From: Rhodospirillales bacterium
GTDB taxonomy: Bacteria; Pseudomonadota; Alphaproteobacteria; UBA9219
Direction: 5' to 3'
Length of the DNA stretch: 5,460 nt
Assembly (NCBI GenBank): GCA_015654915.1
Contig: JAATFY010000222.1
Location: forward strand, 1 to 5,460
Numbering within the stretch: the stretch's first letter is position 1; every line of letters begins with the position of its first letter. Shown in pieces: positions 5,089 through 5,460 of the stretch. A model generated the notes under the pieces. That model searched no databases, was not told where the DNA came from, and saw nothing but the letters and a program-made list of their open reading frames with translations. The position numbers and the translations under genes are program-made.

Positions 5089-5460
5089 TTACCACCTCCG
5101 CGCGGTGACGACATGGCCGGTCGTGACCGCGATGGCGCTGACAGCGCCGAGCGGCCTGTAGCCGGGCGGGGTTTCATATCCGCCAAGCGGCGCAATCGGT
5201 ATGCATCCCGCCGCGTTGGCGGCTGCCATCGCGCTGTCCGAAATCCACAGATATTCCGTGGCGTGCGGGTTATAAACCGCGAAACCGTTGACCGGAACCG
5301 ATCCGCCGAAAAGATTTTGCGCCGTGCCGCCCGCTGTGATCGTCGTGCTGCCGTCGACGGCATTGTCCTTGCTGCTCTGGTCGCTGGCCTGCAACAGCAA
5401 CGCAAAGTTGGTGAGATTGGATGTCGAACCGGTCGTATTCGTGATCGTCAGCTTGAACGC
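5089..5460 (-). CDS. phage-like virion protein, 5' end beyond the window (partial)
   Basis: The reading frame is open to the right edge, so only the last 123 residues are seen. The segment beginning AFKLTITNTTGSTSNLTNFA is upstream of the TTG at 5400, and no start codon need be placed there. The rest is rich in Thr, Ala and Gly, with AVYNPHATEYLWISDSAMAA, then an Ile-Pro-rich turn region, GGYETPPGYRPLG, and the end TTGHVVTARRW. Strings of this kind (a dinner-jacket of Asn-Pro, Leu-Trp-Ile-Ser and Tyr-Glu-Thr-Pro-Pro-Gly-Tyr) recur in small phage structural proteins I recall, without a secure function. It is directly upstream of the 200-residue gene (TAA then ATG with no gap), so the two are co-translated. 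Confidence 0.6.
   Translation of the reverse strand, partial: AFKLTITNTTGSTSNLTNFALLLQASDQSSKDNAVDGSTTITAGGTAQNLFGGSVPVNGFAVYNPHATEYLWISDSAMAAANAAGCIPIAPLGGYETPPGYRPLGAVSAIAVTTGHVVTARRW
5094..5099 (-). promoter_or_regulatory. strong Shine-Dalgarno site of the 200-residue phage-like gene
   Basis: On the minus strand GGAGGT lies five bases before the ATG at 5088, inside the end of the upstream gene. It fixes the start and points to coupled translation of the pair. It is the strongest ribosome site in the window. Confidence 0.8.

Noticed and set aside
4340..5095. A 251-codon minus-strand frame overlapping the phage-like gene
   Set aside because: It is in another frame of the same strand as the 200-residue gene, which has a strong ribosome site and a sensible product. 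This one is Arg-rich and has no good start site.
1..5460. CRISPR array, tRNA, rRNA or insertion sequence
   Set aside because: No regularly spaced repeats, no cloverleaf with a CCA-ready acceptor stem, no rRNA-like stretches and no transposase motifs were seen on either strand.

Overview
The window looks like an alphaproteobacterial chromosome, GC-rich in its coding parts. Evidence: a CMP-Kdo synthetase (an enzyme of Gram-negative LPS), a membrane-anchored class I cytochrome c of the CycM (c-552) type, a monofunctional prephenate dehydratase with a C-terminal ACT domain carrying the alphaproteobacterial-style IES-Y motif, and an HpnL-type membrane protein. The set cycM / kdsB / pheA, with kdsB and pheA overlapping and cycM divergent, is recalled from rhizobia-like alphaproteobacteria. 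No rRNA or other species marker is present, so I do not name a genus.

Layout, left to right. Bases 1-234 hold at most one small minus-strand ORF (40 codons, doubtful). An HpnL/YbhN-type flippase-like membrane protein (235-1212, minus) follows. The gap between it and the cytochrome c gene (1356-1895, minus) is almost filled by a long imperfect palindrome (1233-1353). A divergent intergenic region (1896-2040) carries an 11-bp dyad with a 12-nt loop and a candidate minus-strand promoter. Then kdsB (2041-2838, plus) and pheA (2835-3689, plus) overlap by four bases. A lower-GC spacer with several inverted repeats (3690-3881) precedes an orphan gene of unknown function (3882-4427, plus). This converges on two minus-strand genes (4486-5088 and 5089 to the window edge) that read like phage structural proteins. 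They are the downstream end of a prophage or phage-derived block continuing past the right edge.

How the genes work together. kdsB supplies CMP-Kdo for the inner core of LPS, and pheA makes phenylpyruvate for phenylalanine. They have no shared pathway, and their coupling is best read as a conserved gene order. The cytochrome c is a periplasm-facing electron carrier. The HpnL-type protein probably acts on envelope lipids. The right part is accessory: the orphan gene sits between the housekeeping block and the phage block, and no integrase, attachment site or tRNA is visible here to fix the border.

I did not find a complete undescribed system. The strongest unexplained signals are the palindrome at 1233-1353, the orphan gene with a dyad overlapping the expected -35 position of its candidate promoter, and the phage-like gene pair next to core genes.
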